A program made the position numbers and the translations under genes. The notes under the pieces are model-generated. The model made no database searches. It was not told the DNA's origin and worked only from the letters and a program-made list of their open reading frames with translations. Below are positions 1 through 9,145 of a DNA stretch of 64,000 nucleotides, piece by piece. Every line of letters starts with the position of its first letter. Position 1 is the first letter of the stretch. The DNA is from Marinobacter salexigens (lineage in GTDB: Bacteria > Pseudomonadota > Gammaproteobacteria > Pseudomonadales > Oleiphilaceae), in contig NZ_JAHKPV010000018.1 of the NCBI RefSeq assembly GCF_018860765.1, positions 124,489-188,488 on the forward strand, read 5' to 3'.

Positions 1-32
1 GTCTCAGCGCCCCACTTGGCCGTCTAAAGAAC

Positions 33-2063
33 TTAAACCTTAAACGCCTCAACAAGCCTCTGCAAAGAAGCCGTCAAATCCGACATTTCCCTAGACGAAG
101 CCAGAGTTTCTTCCGCATTAGTGGCAGTGGAAGCCCCCAACTCGCCAATATGCGCAACGCTAGTATTCACATCCTTAGAAACAGCCGACTGCTCCTCAGC
201 AGCCTGAGCAATCTGGTGACTCATATCCACAATCACCGAGATGCCCTGCGCAATCCGAGTCAACGCTTCTGTCACCTCTCCCGACTTTTGAACCGTTGCA
301 TGAGTAACATCGTGGCTATTGGTCATGGCTGACACAGCATCTTTCACGCCGCTCTGAAGACGCGTAATCATGCCCTCGATTTCTTCAGTAGACTTATGTG
401 TGCGTTGCGACAAGGAACGCACTTCATCAGCAACCACAGCAAACCCACGCCCCTGCTCACCAGCTCTGGCTGCTTCAATGGCAGCATTGAGGGCTAAGAG
501 GTTAGTCTGTTCGGCAATAGCTTTGATTTCTACCAAAACCTGACTGATATTATTGCTGTCTTCACTAACCCGGTTGATGACATCCACAGCGCCTGAAATC
601 TCTGTCGCAAGGCGGTTGATGGTTTCCACGGTATCAGAGACAACGCCGCGGCCGGTTTCGGTATCCTGTTCCGCAGCGGTCGCGCTGTCTGCAACCCGGT
701 GAGCGCTTTCAGTGACTTCACTCACCGCTTCCACCATCTGGCTCATGGCTTCATTAATTTGGCCACTTTCGGCCATTTGGCGCGCCACCGCTTCGCTGTT
801 AGCAGACGCTGTCTCATTAACACGAGCGGCTTGCTGGTCAACGTCCGATGTTGTTTGGCCGACCGACCTAATAAGCTCAGCAATTCGATCGGTCATGTTA
901 TTGAACTCACCGGTAAGTTCGCCCAACTCATCACGGTTATCGAGGGAAATCCGAGTCGTCATATCGCCTGCTGCCACTTTACGAGCCGCTTCACTAAAGC
1001 GGTTGATTGCTGTGCGCACAGACATAAAGAAGCCGACGTAAAGATAAACAACAAATAGCAGCACCACAACCAATGCTACGACGATGAGGCGACGTTGACT
1101 CACTTCCTGTTCCAGTCTGGCGCTCAGGTTGGCATCGATCACATCAAACGCGGCACCCTTCAGCTCACCGTAACTCGCCAACTCTGCAGAAACACGAGAT
1201 TCGAACTCCTGCCATGTCATCTCCAGCCGCATAGGAGTAATAATGTTTACATCAAGCAGTTCACGCACATTCAGAAGGCTCTCATCGACCCGTTCAAACG
1301 CTTGGCCTGCCTGAGATGCCAGGACAGGAGAAGCATCGGCGGTCAGTGTCAGCGCCGGAGAAAGGAGGGAGCTACGGTTGGTAAGACCGTCATAGATTTC
1401 GTTAAAGTTATCGCTAAGGGCATAGCCTACCTGACCGTCAACCAATGCAAACAAACTGTACGAACGAGCCTGCCCAATTACGCTACGGGCCTCAGGCAAT
1501 GTTTCCCGGATAAGCCCCAAGATAAGTAGGTTCTCTCTTGAAGCACCCTGCCCCAATCCTGATGTCTCGATAGTAGCAGGTAGCAGAGCCAGTGCTTTCT
1601 GCACAAACTCATGAAAGTATTTGAATTGAGGATCAAAGTTGGTCTGGTAATTATCATCGGCACGAAGGGCTTTCCATTCAGCCTTGAGACCTTCGACTTG
1701 ATCAGCCCAGGCTCCGGATACATCAAACGAGCGGGGCTGGGCCGTTAGCGTTTCAAAAACAGAACTGATCTCGCTTGCGGCTTCATCGGAGAGCTTTTTA
1801 ATGGCATCTTCATTTTTGGCTACTGCCGGCGCACGGTAATCCCGGTAATCCATGGAAGCATCAACAAGGCGGTCGATGTGGCGCAACTGCTCTAACCCTT
1901 CTACGCCTCGAGTCATGGTCGCAACCGAGCGATTGAGTTCGGTCATCACAAGCCAGGACAAGCCACCAATCGGCAAAAGGAACAAGATGCTGATGAGACT
2001 GAACTTATACAGCATCGGCAACCGGTTCATCAGTGCTACTGCGGGATAAATGAGTTGCTTCAC
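33..2063 (-). CDS. Methyl-accepting chemotaxis protein
   Basis: Inner-membrane chemoreceptor that passes ligand signals to CheA/CheW. From the GTG start it has 676 residues: a membrane segment near residues 18-42, a periplasmic sensor region of about 280 residues, a second membrane segment near 322-346, a HAMP domain just after it (ending around [15 protein letters not shown]), and a cytoplasmic signalling hairpin whose conserved tip contains [21 protein letters not shown] chose the GTG at 2061-2063 because GAGAGG lies seven bases upstream of it and because the sigma-28 promoter at 2115-2141 would start transcription only a few bases before the longer ATG at 2102. The ligand cannot be told from the sequence; the sensor region matched no family I recognise. 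It is transcribed alone. Confident in the class. Confidence 0.95.
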   Translation of the reverse strand: MKQLIYPAVALMNRLPMLYKFSLISILFLLPIGGLSWLVMTELNRSVATMTRGVEGLEQLRHIDRLVDASMDYRDYRAPAVAKNEDAIKKLSDEAASEISSVFETLTAQPRSFDVSGAWADQVEGLKAEWKALRADDNYQTNFDPQFKYFHEFVQKALALLPATIETSGLGQGASRENLLILGLIRETLPEARSVIGQARSYSLFALVDGQVGYALSDNFNEIYDGLTNRSSLLSPALTLTADASPVLASQAGQAFERVDESLLNVRELLDVNIITPMRLEMTWQEFESRVSAELASYGELKGAAFDVIDANLSARLEQEVSQRRLIVVALVVVLLFVVYLYVGFFMSVRTAINRFSEAARKVAAGDMTTRISLDNRDELGELTGEFNNMTDRIAELIRSVGQTTSDVDQQAARVNETASANSEAVARQMAESGQINEAMSQMVEAVSEVTESAHRVADSATAAEQDTETGRGVVSDTVETINRLATEISGAVDVINRVSEDSNNISQVLVEIKAIAEQTNLLALNAAIEAARAGEQGRGFAVVADEVRSLSQRTHKSTEEIEGMITRLQSGVKDAVSAMTNSHDVTHATVQKSGEVTEALTRIAQGISVIVDMSHQIAQAAEEQSAVSKDVNTSVAHIGELGASTATNAEETLASSREMSDLTASLQRLVEAFKV

Positions 2064-2114
2064 ATCGGCCCTCTCTTTTGAAACGCGAACAAATGAATGC
2101 ATGTTCTTTTTTTA

Positions 2115-2141
2115 TTATCGCCCAAATACCGGAAAACTTTA
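2115..2141 (-). promoter_or_regulatory. Sigma-28 (FliA) promoter of the chemoreceptor gene
   Basis: On the minus strand TAAAGTTT (2141-2134) is followed after exactly 11 bases by GGCGATAA (2122-2115). The flagellar sigma-28 consensus is TAAAGTTT-N11-GCCGATAA, so 15 of 16 positions match with ideal spacing. It places the chemoreceptor in the late flagellar/chemotaxis regulon and predicts a transcript start near 2107. Confidence 0.85.
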
Positions 2142-2166
2142 GTTTTATTTACGGTGGTACTGATAT

Positions 2167-3054
2167 TCAGACAACGCCTGCAATCACGAGCAAAGCCAGA
2201 GTGCAAATCCATACCAGCATACTCCGGTTGAGCAAATCCCTCACTGCGCTCAGGCTGCGTCCGCCATAATTGGCCCACTCATCCGGGTGAATTTGAGAAA
2301 ACCTCGCTGGATCAAGCGCATAACCGGTTAACGACCCATTAGCAGAAATCATGAGGATTTCTGATGTCTTTTTCGTGATGCCCGCAATCGCCACTTTGGC
2401 TTCACCTAACCACCCCGACAGATCACCGGCAATACCAAAGGTTATTGAAAGCAGCCGCACAGGTATCCAGTTAAACCACTCACAAACAGCGACGTAGCGA
2501 GGTCTCGCGGCGGCCTGAGGCCACTGCTCCGTCAGCGCTACCAGCCCGCGCACAAAAATCGCAAATCCGATACCGCCCACCACGTACCAGAAGGCAATCA
2601 GGAAGAATCGATGAAATACTGATAACAATAGCGCTTTACTCAAAGAAAGATGCATAAGCTCAGGCGAGACCGCAGCTCCACGCTCGCTGGCAGGCAGGCG
2701 CTCCTGAATAAGGTGCCAAGCCGCCTGCATGTCTCCCTTATGCCAGGCCTGCGTATAGGGCTCAACCGATTGCCGCCACCCGGGCGTGCCCATCATCAAA
2801 ACAAGTACGAGAATTTCGAGCGGATAGGCCGCGAGTCGCCAACCGTACAATGCCAAAACATAAACACCTAAGGCCATGAGCAAGGCTGGCACGAACACTA
2901 TAATTAGGCCACTCCAGATCCCTGACTCGTGACCGGCTTTGACAACACTCCCCTGACGAAACCAGCGCCGCCAAAGCTCATCACTGGAGACCGCATTCAC
3001 GCTATCAAGCCGACGCCGCACCAAATAGGCAATAAGAAATACCACCAAAATCAT
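2167..3054 (-). CDS. ampE: AmpE, regulatory signalling modulator membrane protein
   Basis: Integral membrane protein of the AmpE family, 295 residues, close to the usual size of about 280. It starts with a membrane segment (MILVVFLIAYLV) and has further hydrophobic stretches near residues 45-85, 140-170 and at the C terminus. In Enterobacteriaceae and Pseudomonas ampE is cotranscribed with ampD and has been linked to beta-lactamase induction; its biochemical role is not established. Here the ATG follows directly on the ampD stop codon with no intervening base, so the two genes are surely cotranscribed. Identification rests on the family sequence pattern plus the ampD neighbour. Confidence 0.9.
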   Translation of the reverse strand: MILVVFLIAYLVRRRLDSVNAVSSDELWRRWFRQGSVVKAGHESGIWSGLIIVFVPALLMALGVYVLALYGWRLAAYPLEILVLVLMMGTPGWRQSVEPYTQAWHKGDMQAAWHLIQERLPASERGAAVSPELMHLSLSKALLLSVFHRFFLIAFWYVVGGIGFAIFVRGLVALTEQWPQAAARPRYVAVCEWFNWIPVRLLSITFGIAGDLSGWLGEAKVAIAGITKKTSEILMISANGSLTGYALDPARFSQIHPDEWANYGGRSLSAVRDLLNRSMLVWICTLALLVIAGVV

Positions 3055-3705
3055 TCACACAGCTCCTTTATTGGGCGGTTCACCGCTGTGTTGGTCAGAC
3101 TTGGCTTCTTCCAACGCAGTCCGGAAGTATAGCCACTCGAACGCAGGCCCAGGGTCAGTCTTGCGGCCTGGGGCAATATCGCAGTGGCCGGTAATACGGT
3201 CGCTGCTAATGTCCGGCCAGGCCAAGCTGATCACTGCCGAGAGCTCTGCCAGTGCCCGGTACTGCTCGGAGCTATACGGAATATGGTCCGCGCCCTCAAG
3301 CTCAACTCCGATGGAATAGTCGTTGCACTCTTCTACGCCCTGAAAGCAGGAGCGCCCAGCGTGCCAGGCCCTGTCGAGCAGGCTGACAAATTGAATCAAG
3401 CTTCCGTCTCGGCGGATCAGCACGTGAGCTGAAACGCGCATCTCGGCGATGGTTTCGAAGTAGGGGTGTTGTGCGGGATTAAGAGTGTTCGTGAAAAAAT
3501 CTTCAATATAACCGCCGCCAAACTGGCCGGGGGGCAAGCTGATGCTGTGCACTACCAGAAGACTTATTGAAGCGCCGTCTGGACGCGGGCCGAAGTTAGG
3601 CGACGGACGCCAACGGGCAGATGAAAGACGCCCCGTCCGGCGAAGACCGCTTACATCTTCGCCGAAAGCGGTCGCACTTAGGGAATCTGGGGCTGAGTAG
3701 GGCAA
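3055..3705 (-). CDS. ampD: AmpD, 1,6-anhydro-N-acetylmuramyl-L-alanine amidase
   Basis: Cytoplasmic zinc amidase that cuts the anhydromuramic acid-peptide bond during cell-wall recycling. Characteristic segments are LLVVHSISLPPGQFGG (first zinc histidine, near residue 53), RVSAHVLIRRDG, RAWHAGRS, NDYSIGVELEG and TGHCDIAPGRKTDPGP, which holds the second histidine, the catalytic lysine and the zinc aspartate. At 216 residues it is about 30 longer at the N terminus than E. coli AmpD. The only in-frame start I find is a TTG at 3705 with a weak ribosome site, so the start is uncertain. Loss of AmpD raises muropeptide levels and derepresses AmpC in species that carry AmpR/AmpC; neither gene is in this window. 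Confidence 0.95.
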   Translation of the reverse strand: MPYSAPDSLSATAFGEDVSGLRRTGRLSSARWRPSPNFGPRPDGASISLLVVHSISLPPGQFGGGYIEDFFTNTLNPAQHPYFETIAEMRVSAHVLIRRDGSLIQFVSLLDRAWHAGRSCFQGVEECNDYSIGVELEGADHIPYSSEQYRALAELSAVISLAWPDISSDRITGHCDIAPGRKTDPGPAFEWLYFRTALEEAKSDQHSGEPPNKGAV

Positions 3706-3777
3706 TATGAATCCATAGCTATCAGAGCGTTACAGTGTGGATTGATTGAATCACAAAGTAAGGCTTGTTACTACGGG

Positions 3778-6132
3778 TCAATCTCTTCGACTGCTGCGAA
3801 GATTATCGATAATGGACTCAAGCGCCCTGTCAAAAATGAGTCCATCATCAAGCATGCTTATGGCTCTATTTGCCATAGCAGTAGCCAACTCCCGACGATG
3901 GTACTCCGCAACCTTTGCACCGCTGCGATTAACAAAGATGTACTTGCCCGTTGCCCTTATAACGGCTGCCAGCTTACAACGGAGCTTGGCTCCATCTCGA
4001 GTGAGCTCAATCCATGCACCAACACGGAGGCTGTCTGCCTGAATTAGCCATTGTTCGGCAACCTCTTCCACTTCCGGTCCGGCCGAGGCGTCGGCCTGAG
4101 GCTCTGCTACATCGAACTGGGGTTGTGTTTCTGCCAGTGTCTCGCTCGGTTCACTCAGTGCGCCAAAGGGCTCATTGATGACCGTCAAAGCTGCTTCTGG
4201 ATCTGAATTTTCAGAAGATTTAGACCAGACTTTAGTGCCAGCTTCTTCCGGAGCCGATGCCGCGGCACTGGAAGACGCTGTTGCTAAGCTCTGTAATACA
4301 TCGACATGGGCCAACTCCAGATCCCGTACCGCCGTATCCGTTGCAAACGGGTCCCATGAAATCTCCTGAAGGGCTAGCCGGAAGTCGTCCACAATTGCGG
4401 GGATAGCACGGAGCAGATCGCTACGCGTGGAGCTTTCGATCGGCTGTGGATCAACGCTCCATACCAGATGTCCTGTGAGCTCTTTAGCGTCCGTCCAGCG
4501 CTCTCCGTGCTCACCTTCACGCAATACCACCCACTGCAAATACTTTTTCCAGGCTTCATTGAGCATCGCAAAAACAGGCTCGGGAATGTCTCTACCAAAC
4601 GTGTGCTCCTTCACCAAAGACTCAGCAATCTGGGTGGCCTGCTCCTGACGTGCCCGGCCTTCTTCGGCATCTCGCAACCGCTGCTCTACAAGCTCTCGTC
4701 GGCGACGATCGAGATCGGTGAAATGGCAAAAGTCCTCTAGCAACTCGCTGAAAAGCGACACATTAGTGCTGAATTCACTCAATACCCGATCTACAACCGA
4801 CTCAATTTTTTCATACAAAGGATCACGCTGACCGGGGCGCTTTTCGCTCCAACCAATGGCAGACAATGCCAACTCATTCAACAGCTTACGAACTGGATGC
4901 CCACCACGATTGAAGAAATTTTTATCGCTTAGGGCAACTTTCAACACAGGGATCTGGAGACGCCCGATGAGCGCCTTCATAACCGGGTGAAGCTGCCGGT
5001 CTTCCAAAATAAAATCGAACAGCATCGAGACTAGGTTGATAACATCATTATCCACCTGTCCAACACTTGCCTTTTGGCCATTAGCCGCCGTAAGAACAGA
5101 CTGAAGACGTTGATCAAGTGAAGCAACTTCACCACCTTCCCATTGATCGTAAGAAGTCTGTGCCTCGCTGAGAAGTACCATCAACCGTTCCGTATCAAGG
5201 TAGGCTTCGTCAGTCTTATCTGGCTCAACCGTAGCTTGGGTTGCACCTCGCTGGTGCAGGAGCGCGCTCAACTCCGAAAACGTTGCATAGGAAGCACCGC
5301 CCTGAATCTCATCGTGACTATAATACTGGCTGCTGCCCTCTTCACTCGACACACCACCGGCTACCTCATGTTGCGAATTGCTTGGTGGCACAGGAGTCGA
5401 GGTTGCAGACCGAGCGCCTGAAGGGGCAATGGCTGAACGGGCCGGGGGGCGCTTTGCGTCCGGTAAGACCCCCTCTGCAGCCAAAGTCCGGTTCGCTTCT
5501 TGGTAGAAATCGCCGAGCTTATCTCCCAGCAACCGATCGAACAGCTTGAGCACCACAAGCTTTGCTCGGATATCTATATCGAGATCTGAACAGGCTTCTG
5601 CAAGACCTCCACAAATAACGTCCGGGCTCAGTGGCATCTGATTGTCTGCCAGCTCCACGCTTGGCACCAGATGGTTCACCCGCACAGACAAAAGCTGAAT
5701 TGGGGTTTGATACTTGTTACGCATTTTTTTGGTTAAGTTGTCAATCGCGACCTGCTGCTCCAGATCCGAATGCTCAACAAGGCTCAAAGAGTCTTGATCA
5801 ACCTCATCCAGTGCGCAACCGGACTGCTTGGGCCGAAATTGGCCAATGTCATTAAATGCCTGACTGACGTATTGCAACACCGAAACAACCATGGCTTTGC
5901 GCCTTAGCCGCAACTCCCGCATGGCATCAAAATAGACGGTTTGGTCTGTATTGGAACCGGCGCGATCTGCGAGCTCGAACAAGGTGTCGTCGGCACGTTC
6001 GAAAAAGCGTTCGAGAACGCCTTTTAGTATTTGTCCGGAGGTATCACGCAGGCGAACAAGAGCAGGCGGCAGATCAAACCGTGAGAACGGCTTCTGGCCT
6101 GAAAAGCTGACAACCTTGTTTTCCTGTTTCAT
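3778..6132 (-). CDS. DUF1631 family protein
   Basis: Large cytoplasmic protein of about 784 residues in the DUF1631 family, which is found in Pseudomonas and relatives; I know of no firm function. No membrane segments. Low-complexity, Ser/Pro- and Glu-rich linkers occur near residues 240-280 and 630-690. The C-terminal 90 residues (from about LRVGAWIELTRDG through YIFVNRSGAKVAEY) look like a small beta-barrel of PilZ-like style, which is my inference. The ATG at 6130-6132 is preferred over the one at 6154-6156 because GGGAG precedes it at good spacing. It is divergent from nadC across 218 bp that contain a pair of direct repeats. Confidence 0.8.
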   Translation of the reverse strand: MKQENKVVSFSGQKPFSRFDLPPALVRLRDTSGQILKGVLERFFERADDTLFELADRAGSNTDQTVYFDAMRELRLRRKAMVVSVLQYVSQAFNDIGQFRPKQSGCALDEVDQDSLSLVEHSDLEQQVAIDNLTKKMRNKYQTPIQLLSVRVNHLVPSVELADNQMPLSPDVICGGLAEACSDLDIDIRAKLVVLKLFDRLLGDKLGDFYQEANRTLAAEGVLPDAKRPPARSAIAPSGARSATSTPVPPSNSQHEVAGGVSSEEGSSQYYSHDEIQGGASYATFSELSALLHQRGATQATVEPDKTDEAYLDTERLMVLLSEAQTSYDQWEGGEVASLDQRLQSVLTAANGQKASVGQVDNDVINLVSMLFDFILEDRQLHPVMKALIGRLQIPVLKVALSDKNFFNRGGHPVRKLLNELALSAIGWSEKRPGQRDPLYEKIESVVDRVLSEFSTNVSLFSELLEDFCHFTDLDRRRRELVEQRLRDAEEGRARQEQATQIAESLVKEHTFGRDIPEPVFAMLNEAWKKYLQWVVLREGEHGERWTDAKELTGHLVWSVDPQPIESSTRSDLLRAIPAIVDDFRLALQEISWDPFATDTAVRDLELAHVDVLQSLATASSSAAASAPEEAGTKVWSKSSENSDPEAALTVINEPFGALSEPSETLAETQPQFDVAEPQADASAGPEVEEVAEQWLIQADSLRVGAWIELTRDGAKLRCKLAAVIRATGKYIFVNRSGAKVAEYHRRELATAMANRAISMLDDGLIFDRALESIIDNLRSSRRD

Positions 6133-6200
6133 CGACTGATCTCCCGGTCGAAGCATGTGACCACAAACTACTTTGATTGCACATCATACGACTAGACCGT

Positions 6201-6234
6201 GTCACCTTGTGTCAGAAATTGTCACCTTTTGTGT
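6201..6234. repeat. Two direct repeats 20 bp apart between DUF1631 and nadC
   Basis: GTCACCTTGTGT (6201-6212) recurs as GTCACCTTTTGTGT (6221-6234). The starts are 20 bp apart, about two helical turns, so a protein could bind both on one face of the DNA. The pair lies in the divergent promoter region of the DUF1631 gene and nadC. I do not recognise it as the site of a known regulator. Confidence 0.5.
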
Positions 6235-6350
6235 ACGTCAGACTCAGATAACGTTTCTGGCATAATTTGGCGAAACCGTTGTCGAACTATAGAATCGTGC
6301 GTCCGGAATATTTCAGAACCATTTAGCCAGTCACAAGCGGATGCAAAACC

Positions 6351-7190
6351 ATGAATTTCAGTGAACGCCAACGCCAGTCACTCATCGAAACAGTAGCCGC
6401 TAGCTTGCGCGAAGATATCGGTGATGGTGATATTACGGCCCAACTTATTCCTGCGGATAAACAGGCTTCTGGCCATGTAATAACGCGGGAACATGCAACA
6501 ATAGCGGGGCGGGCATGGGTGAACGAAGTTTTTCGTCAGGTGGACACGTCAGTAGCGCTAGAGTGGCTGGTTGGGGATGGCGAGAGCGTGAGCCCCAATC
6601 AGGTTCTATTCCGCATGAAAGGAACCGCCAGAAGCCTGCTTACCGCCGAGAGGGCTGCGCTGAATTGGCTGCAAACGCTTTCAGGTGTTGCGACAAGCTG
6701 CGCTGGTTATGCCGAGCGGGTTGCACATACACCTGTGCGACTACTCGACACTAGAAAGACGCTACCCGGCTTACGGTTTGCACAAAAATATGCTGTGACT
6801 TGCGGCGGCTGCCACAACCATAGAAGTGGCCTGTGGGACGCTTTCTTGATCAAGGAAAACCATATTTCCGCATGCGGCTCCATCGCCGCAGCAATCGCAG
6901 AAGCCCACAACATCGCACCGGGCAAACCAGTCGAGGTGGAAACCGAGAATATGGCCGAGCTGGAGCAAGCGCTCCGCGCTGGCGCTGACATCATCATGCT
7001 CGATGAGTTTTCAATGGAGGATTTGCGGGCGGCAGTCGCAATAAACGAGGGACGCGCCAAACTGGAAGCTTCCGGGGGCATCAACTCAGACACACTGGTT
7101 CCCATTGCGGAAACCGGAGTCGATTATATTTCTATCGGCGCACTGACCAAAGACGTCAAAGCGGTAGACTTGTCTATGCGCCTAGACTGA
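6351..7190 (+). CDS. nadC: Nicotinate-nucleotide pyrophosphorylase (carboxylating)
   Basis: Quinolinate phosphoribosyltransferase: converts quinolinate plus PRPP to nicotinate mononucleotide, CO2 and pyrophosphate in de novo NAD synthesis. It has 279 residues, typical length. Visible family motifs are [12 protein letters not shown], the substrate-binding block [52 protein letters not shown] and the C-terminal [18 protein letters not shown]. nadC next to ampDE, here divergent with the DUF1631 gene between, is a common gammaproteobacterial arrangement. The gene has its own promoter region shared with the DUF1631 gene. Confidence 0.97.
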   Translation: MNFSERQRQSLIETVAASLREDIGDGDITAQLIPADKQASGHVITREHATIAGRAWVNEVFRQVDTSVALEWLVGDGESVSPNQVLFRMKGTARSLLTAERAALNWLQTLSGVATSCAGYAERVAHTPVRLLDTRKTLPGLRFAQKYAVTCGGCHNHRSGLWDAFLIKENHISACGSIAAAIAEAHNIAPGKPVEVETENMAELEQALRAGADIIMLDEFSMEDLRAAVAINEGRAKLEASGGINSDTLVPIAETGVDYISIGALTKDVKAVDLSMRLD

Positions 7191-7219
7191 CGTGAATGGT
7201 CAGCATAAATAGGCGCTGG

Positions 7220-7555
7220 TCAGCTCCCCGAAAGTAGTTGATCGATCGCCTCAAGCTCTCGAATCAAACCCTGCCCTGATTCCGGGCGGCTGCGAAAGTA
7301 CTCCTCAGCCATGGGTGCAATGCCAGAGACTGAAGGCAAAGGATGCCCGCTTTCAACGATCAGCTTCATGCGCTCAAGAAACACAAACTGAACCCACTGG
7401 GTGAACTCTAGGGTATCGATACAGAAAGGCTCGGTGCTTTGAAATGCCGCCTGTGGTGGACGCTCGGTTGCCCATAGGCCAATCGTGCGCAGCTCCATTT
7501 CAATGGCTAGAAGACCATCCGCTACCTGCCCTGCAATCTTATCGGAATCCGCCAT
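7220..7555 (-). CDS. YqcC family (DUF446) small protein
   Basis: Cytoplasmic protein of 111 residues resembling E. coli YqcC, helical throughout. Shared pattern: STEPFCIDTLEFTQWVQFVF, then a hydrophobic R-M segment, HPLPSVSGIAPMAEE and a C-terminal ELEAIDQLL. No function is established for the family. It lies 12 bases downstream of the ParA-like gene on the same strand, so it is probably the last gene of that transcript. Its 3' end faces nadC with a 29-base gap and no terminator that I can see. Confidence 0.8.
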   Translation of the reverse strand: MADSDKIAGQVADGLLAIEMELRTIGLWATERPPQAAFQSTEPFCIDTLEFTQWVQFVFLERMKLIVESGHPLPSVSGIAPMAEEYFRSRPESGQGLIRELEAIDQLLSGS

Positions 7556-7567
7556 AAAGCTCCCGGT

Positions 7568-8365
7568 TTAATCGGCCAAAGACTCTAGTTCTACCGCCTC
7601 GCCATTGAGTACGCGATACAGATCTTCGAACTGACGCGTGAGCGGGTGTTTTGGTGCCATGTGAATCAGCGGTTGCCGGCTCTGGTGTGACTCTTTCATT
7701 TTCACGGAGCTGGATAAACGCACGGGCAATACTGGCATCCCCTCTGCAATAAGCTCTTTAACCAACTGTTTTGGTAGACTGGCCCGAGGTTGAAACTGGT
7801 TTGCGACAATACCTTCAACCACAAGCTCCTCGTTGTGGTCTTCTTGCAAGTCGCGAATTTCACTAAGAATGTTATAAAGTGCCTGACGGGAAAAATCATC
7901 ACAGTCAAACGGAATCAAGCACCGATGCGCAGCAATAAGCGCGGAGCGGGTATAAAAATTCAGGGCTGGCGCAGTATCAATGTATATTTCATCAAAAGAC
8001 TCACCCAACTTCTTTAGCGCCTCTCTGAGCTTATAGATTTTGTGCTTTGCCTCAAGCTTGCGCTCAAGAAAATCCAGCTCAGGGCTGGAAGGCAAAACAA
8101 AGAGGTTTCTGAATGGCGAAGCATGAACAAACTCTTCAGGGCGACGATTGAATACCTTGAACGCTACCGTTTGCTCCAGCATATCTGCAACGGTATCTTG
8201 AAGCTCGCTAGCGGGCTTGCCCAACAAGTAATGCGTTGAGTTACCTTGGGGGTCAAGGTCAACCACCAAAGTGCGCTTGCCGCGTGCAGCGCTGATGGCT
8301 GCCAGATTGCAGGTAATACTGGATTTGCCGACTCCACCTTTCTGGTTGAATACTACCCGTCTCAT
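7568..8365 (-). CDS. Orphan ParA/Soj family ATPase
   Basis: Deviant-Walker ATPase of 265 residues. The N terminus carries FNQKGGVGKSSITCNLA (deviant Walker A with the signature lysine), followed by VVDLDPQGNSTHYLLG (A' motif) and EIYIDTAPALNFYTRSAL (Walker B). The family includes chromosome and plasmid partition proteins and positioning factors for other cargos. No parB gene or parS-like site is adjacent; the neighbours are a YqcC-like gene and hda. The true chromosomal parA normally sits near oriC, so this is more likely a dedicated positioning ATPase. The start has GGAGAG just upstream. Confidence 0.85.
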   Translation of the reverse strand: MRRVVFNQKGGVGKSSITCNLAAISAARGKRTLVVDLDPQGNSTHYLLGKPASELQDTVADMLEQTVAFKVFNRRPEEFVHASPFRNLFVLPSSPELDFLERKLEAKHKIYKLREALKKLGESFDEIYIDTAPALNFYTRSALIAAHRCLIPFDCDDFSRQALYNILSEIRDLQEDHNEELVVEGIVANQFQPRASLPKQLVKELIAEGMPVLPVRLSSSVKMKESHQSRQPLIHMAPKHPLTRQFEDLYRVLNGEAVELESLAD

Positions 8366-8446
8366 GTCGTCTCTCCATCTGGCGCTTCATTCAGCGTCTT
8401 ATCATTTAAGTTCTGTTTTGTGGTGTAACGCTTGGCTTGTATGTTC

Positions 8447-9145
8447 TTACCACCGCATGACCGTTTTCACGAATGGCACGGTAAGGCGCCTTTGCGCCTG
8501 CAAGGAGTTTTCATCGAGGGTGTCGAGAATGCCTAACAATTCGCCAAGTCGCCTTGGGGCCCTGCGCATAATAAAGCCTGCAACATCGTCCGTCATAGTC
8601 AGCCCACGCTTTTGTGCACGAGCCATCAAAATTTTCAGGCGATCATCGTCACGATAGGTTCCCAGTTGCACGATAAAGCCGTGGTGAAGCCGGGACACCA
8701 AATCCGGTAATACGAAAGGCAAAGACCCAGGAACTTCAGAAAGACTAACAACGAGCATATGACCGCCATCATGCAGCCGGTTATAGAGATGAAAAACCGC
8801 TTCTTCCCAGTCGGCCTTACCCGCTACCCGATCCAGATCATCGAGTGCAACCACATCCATGGTATCCAGTCCCGCCAGCGCTTCCGGGCCGAAGGGCTCT
8901 AGCTCGGCAATACTAATACAAACCGCCGTTTTCCCTTCCGCTTCTGCGTGATGGCAGGCCGCCTGCAGCAAATGGCTTTTGCCAGTATCCGAATCGCCAC
9001 AAACTACGACCACTGGCAGGCCAGCCGGCTGGCTAAATACCGAAGACAGGCGCAACGCCGCTTCCCGGTTGCGATCACCATGAAAGTTGTCAAAACGTGC
9101 GTCGTCCCGAAGCCGGACGCCAAGCACCAGCTGAGAGTTGCTCAC
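8447..9145 (-). CDS. hda: Hda, DnaA-inactivating regulator
   Basis: DnaA paralogue lacking the DNA-binding domain. Bound to the sliding clamp, it stimulates hydrolysis of DnaA-ATP and so limits re-initiation of replication. The N terminus has a clamp-binding motif QLVLGV. The AAA+ core shows Walker A GDSDTGKSHLLQA, Walker B VALDDLDR, and LPDLVSRLHHGFIVQL with the presumed arginine finger. I prefer the GTG at 9145, which overlaps the preceding stop codon as GTGA and has GGAGG upstream, and which puts the clamp motif right at the N terminus as in E. coli. An ATG at 9163, six codons earlier, remains possible. Confidence 0.93.
   Translation of the reverse strand: MSNSQLVLGVRLRDDARFDNFHGDRNREAALRLSSVFSQPAGLPVVVVCGDSDTGKSHLLQAACHHAEAEGKTAVCISIAELEPFGPEALAGLDTMDVVALDDLDRVAGKADWEEAVFHLYNRLHDGGHMLVVSLSEVPGSLPFVLPDLVSRLHHGFIVQLGTYRDDDRLKILMARAQKRGLTMTDDVAGFIMRRAPRRLGELLGILDTLDENSLQAQRRLTVPFVKTVMRW

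Noticed and set aside
699-1529. Long plus-strand reading frames opposite the chemoreceptor gene
   Set aside because: Their sequences are reverse-frame shadows of a clear MCP with a promoter on the minus strand.
6255-6300. Sigma-70 promoter for nadC around CATAAT or TATAGA
   Set aside because: No partner -35 box at 16-18 bp scored well enough to list.
7220-8365. A ParAB chromosome partition locus
   Set aside because: The second gene is YqcC-like, not ParB, and no parS-like palindrome was seen nearby.
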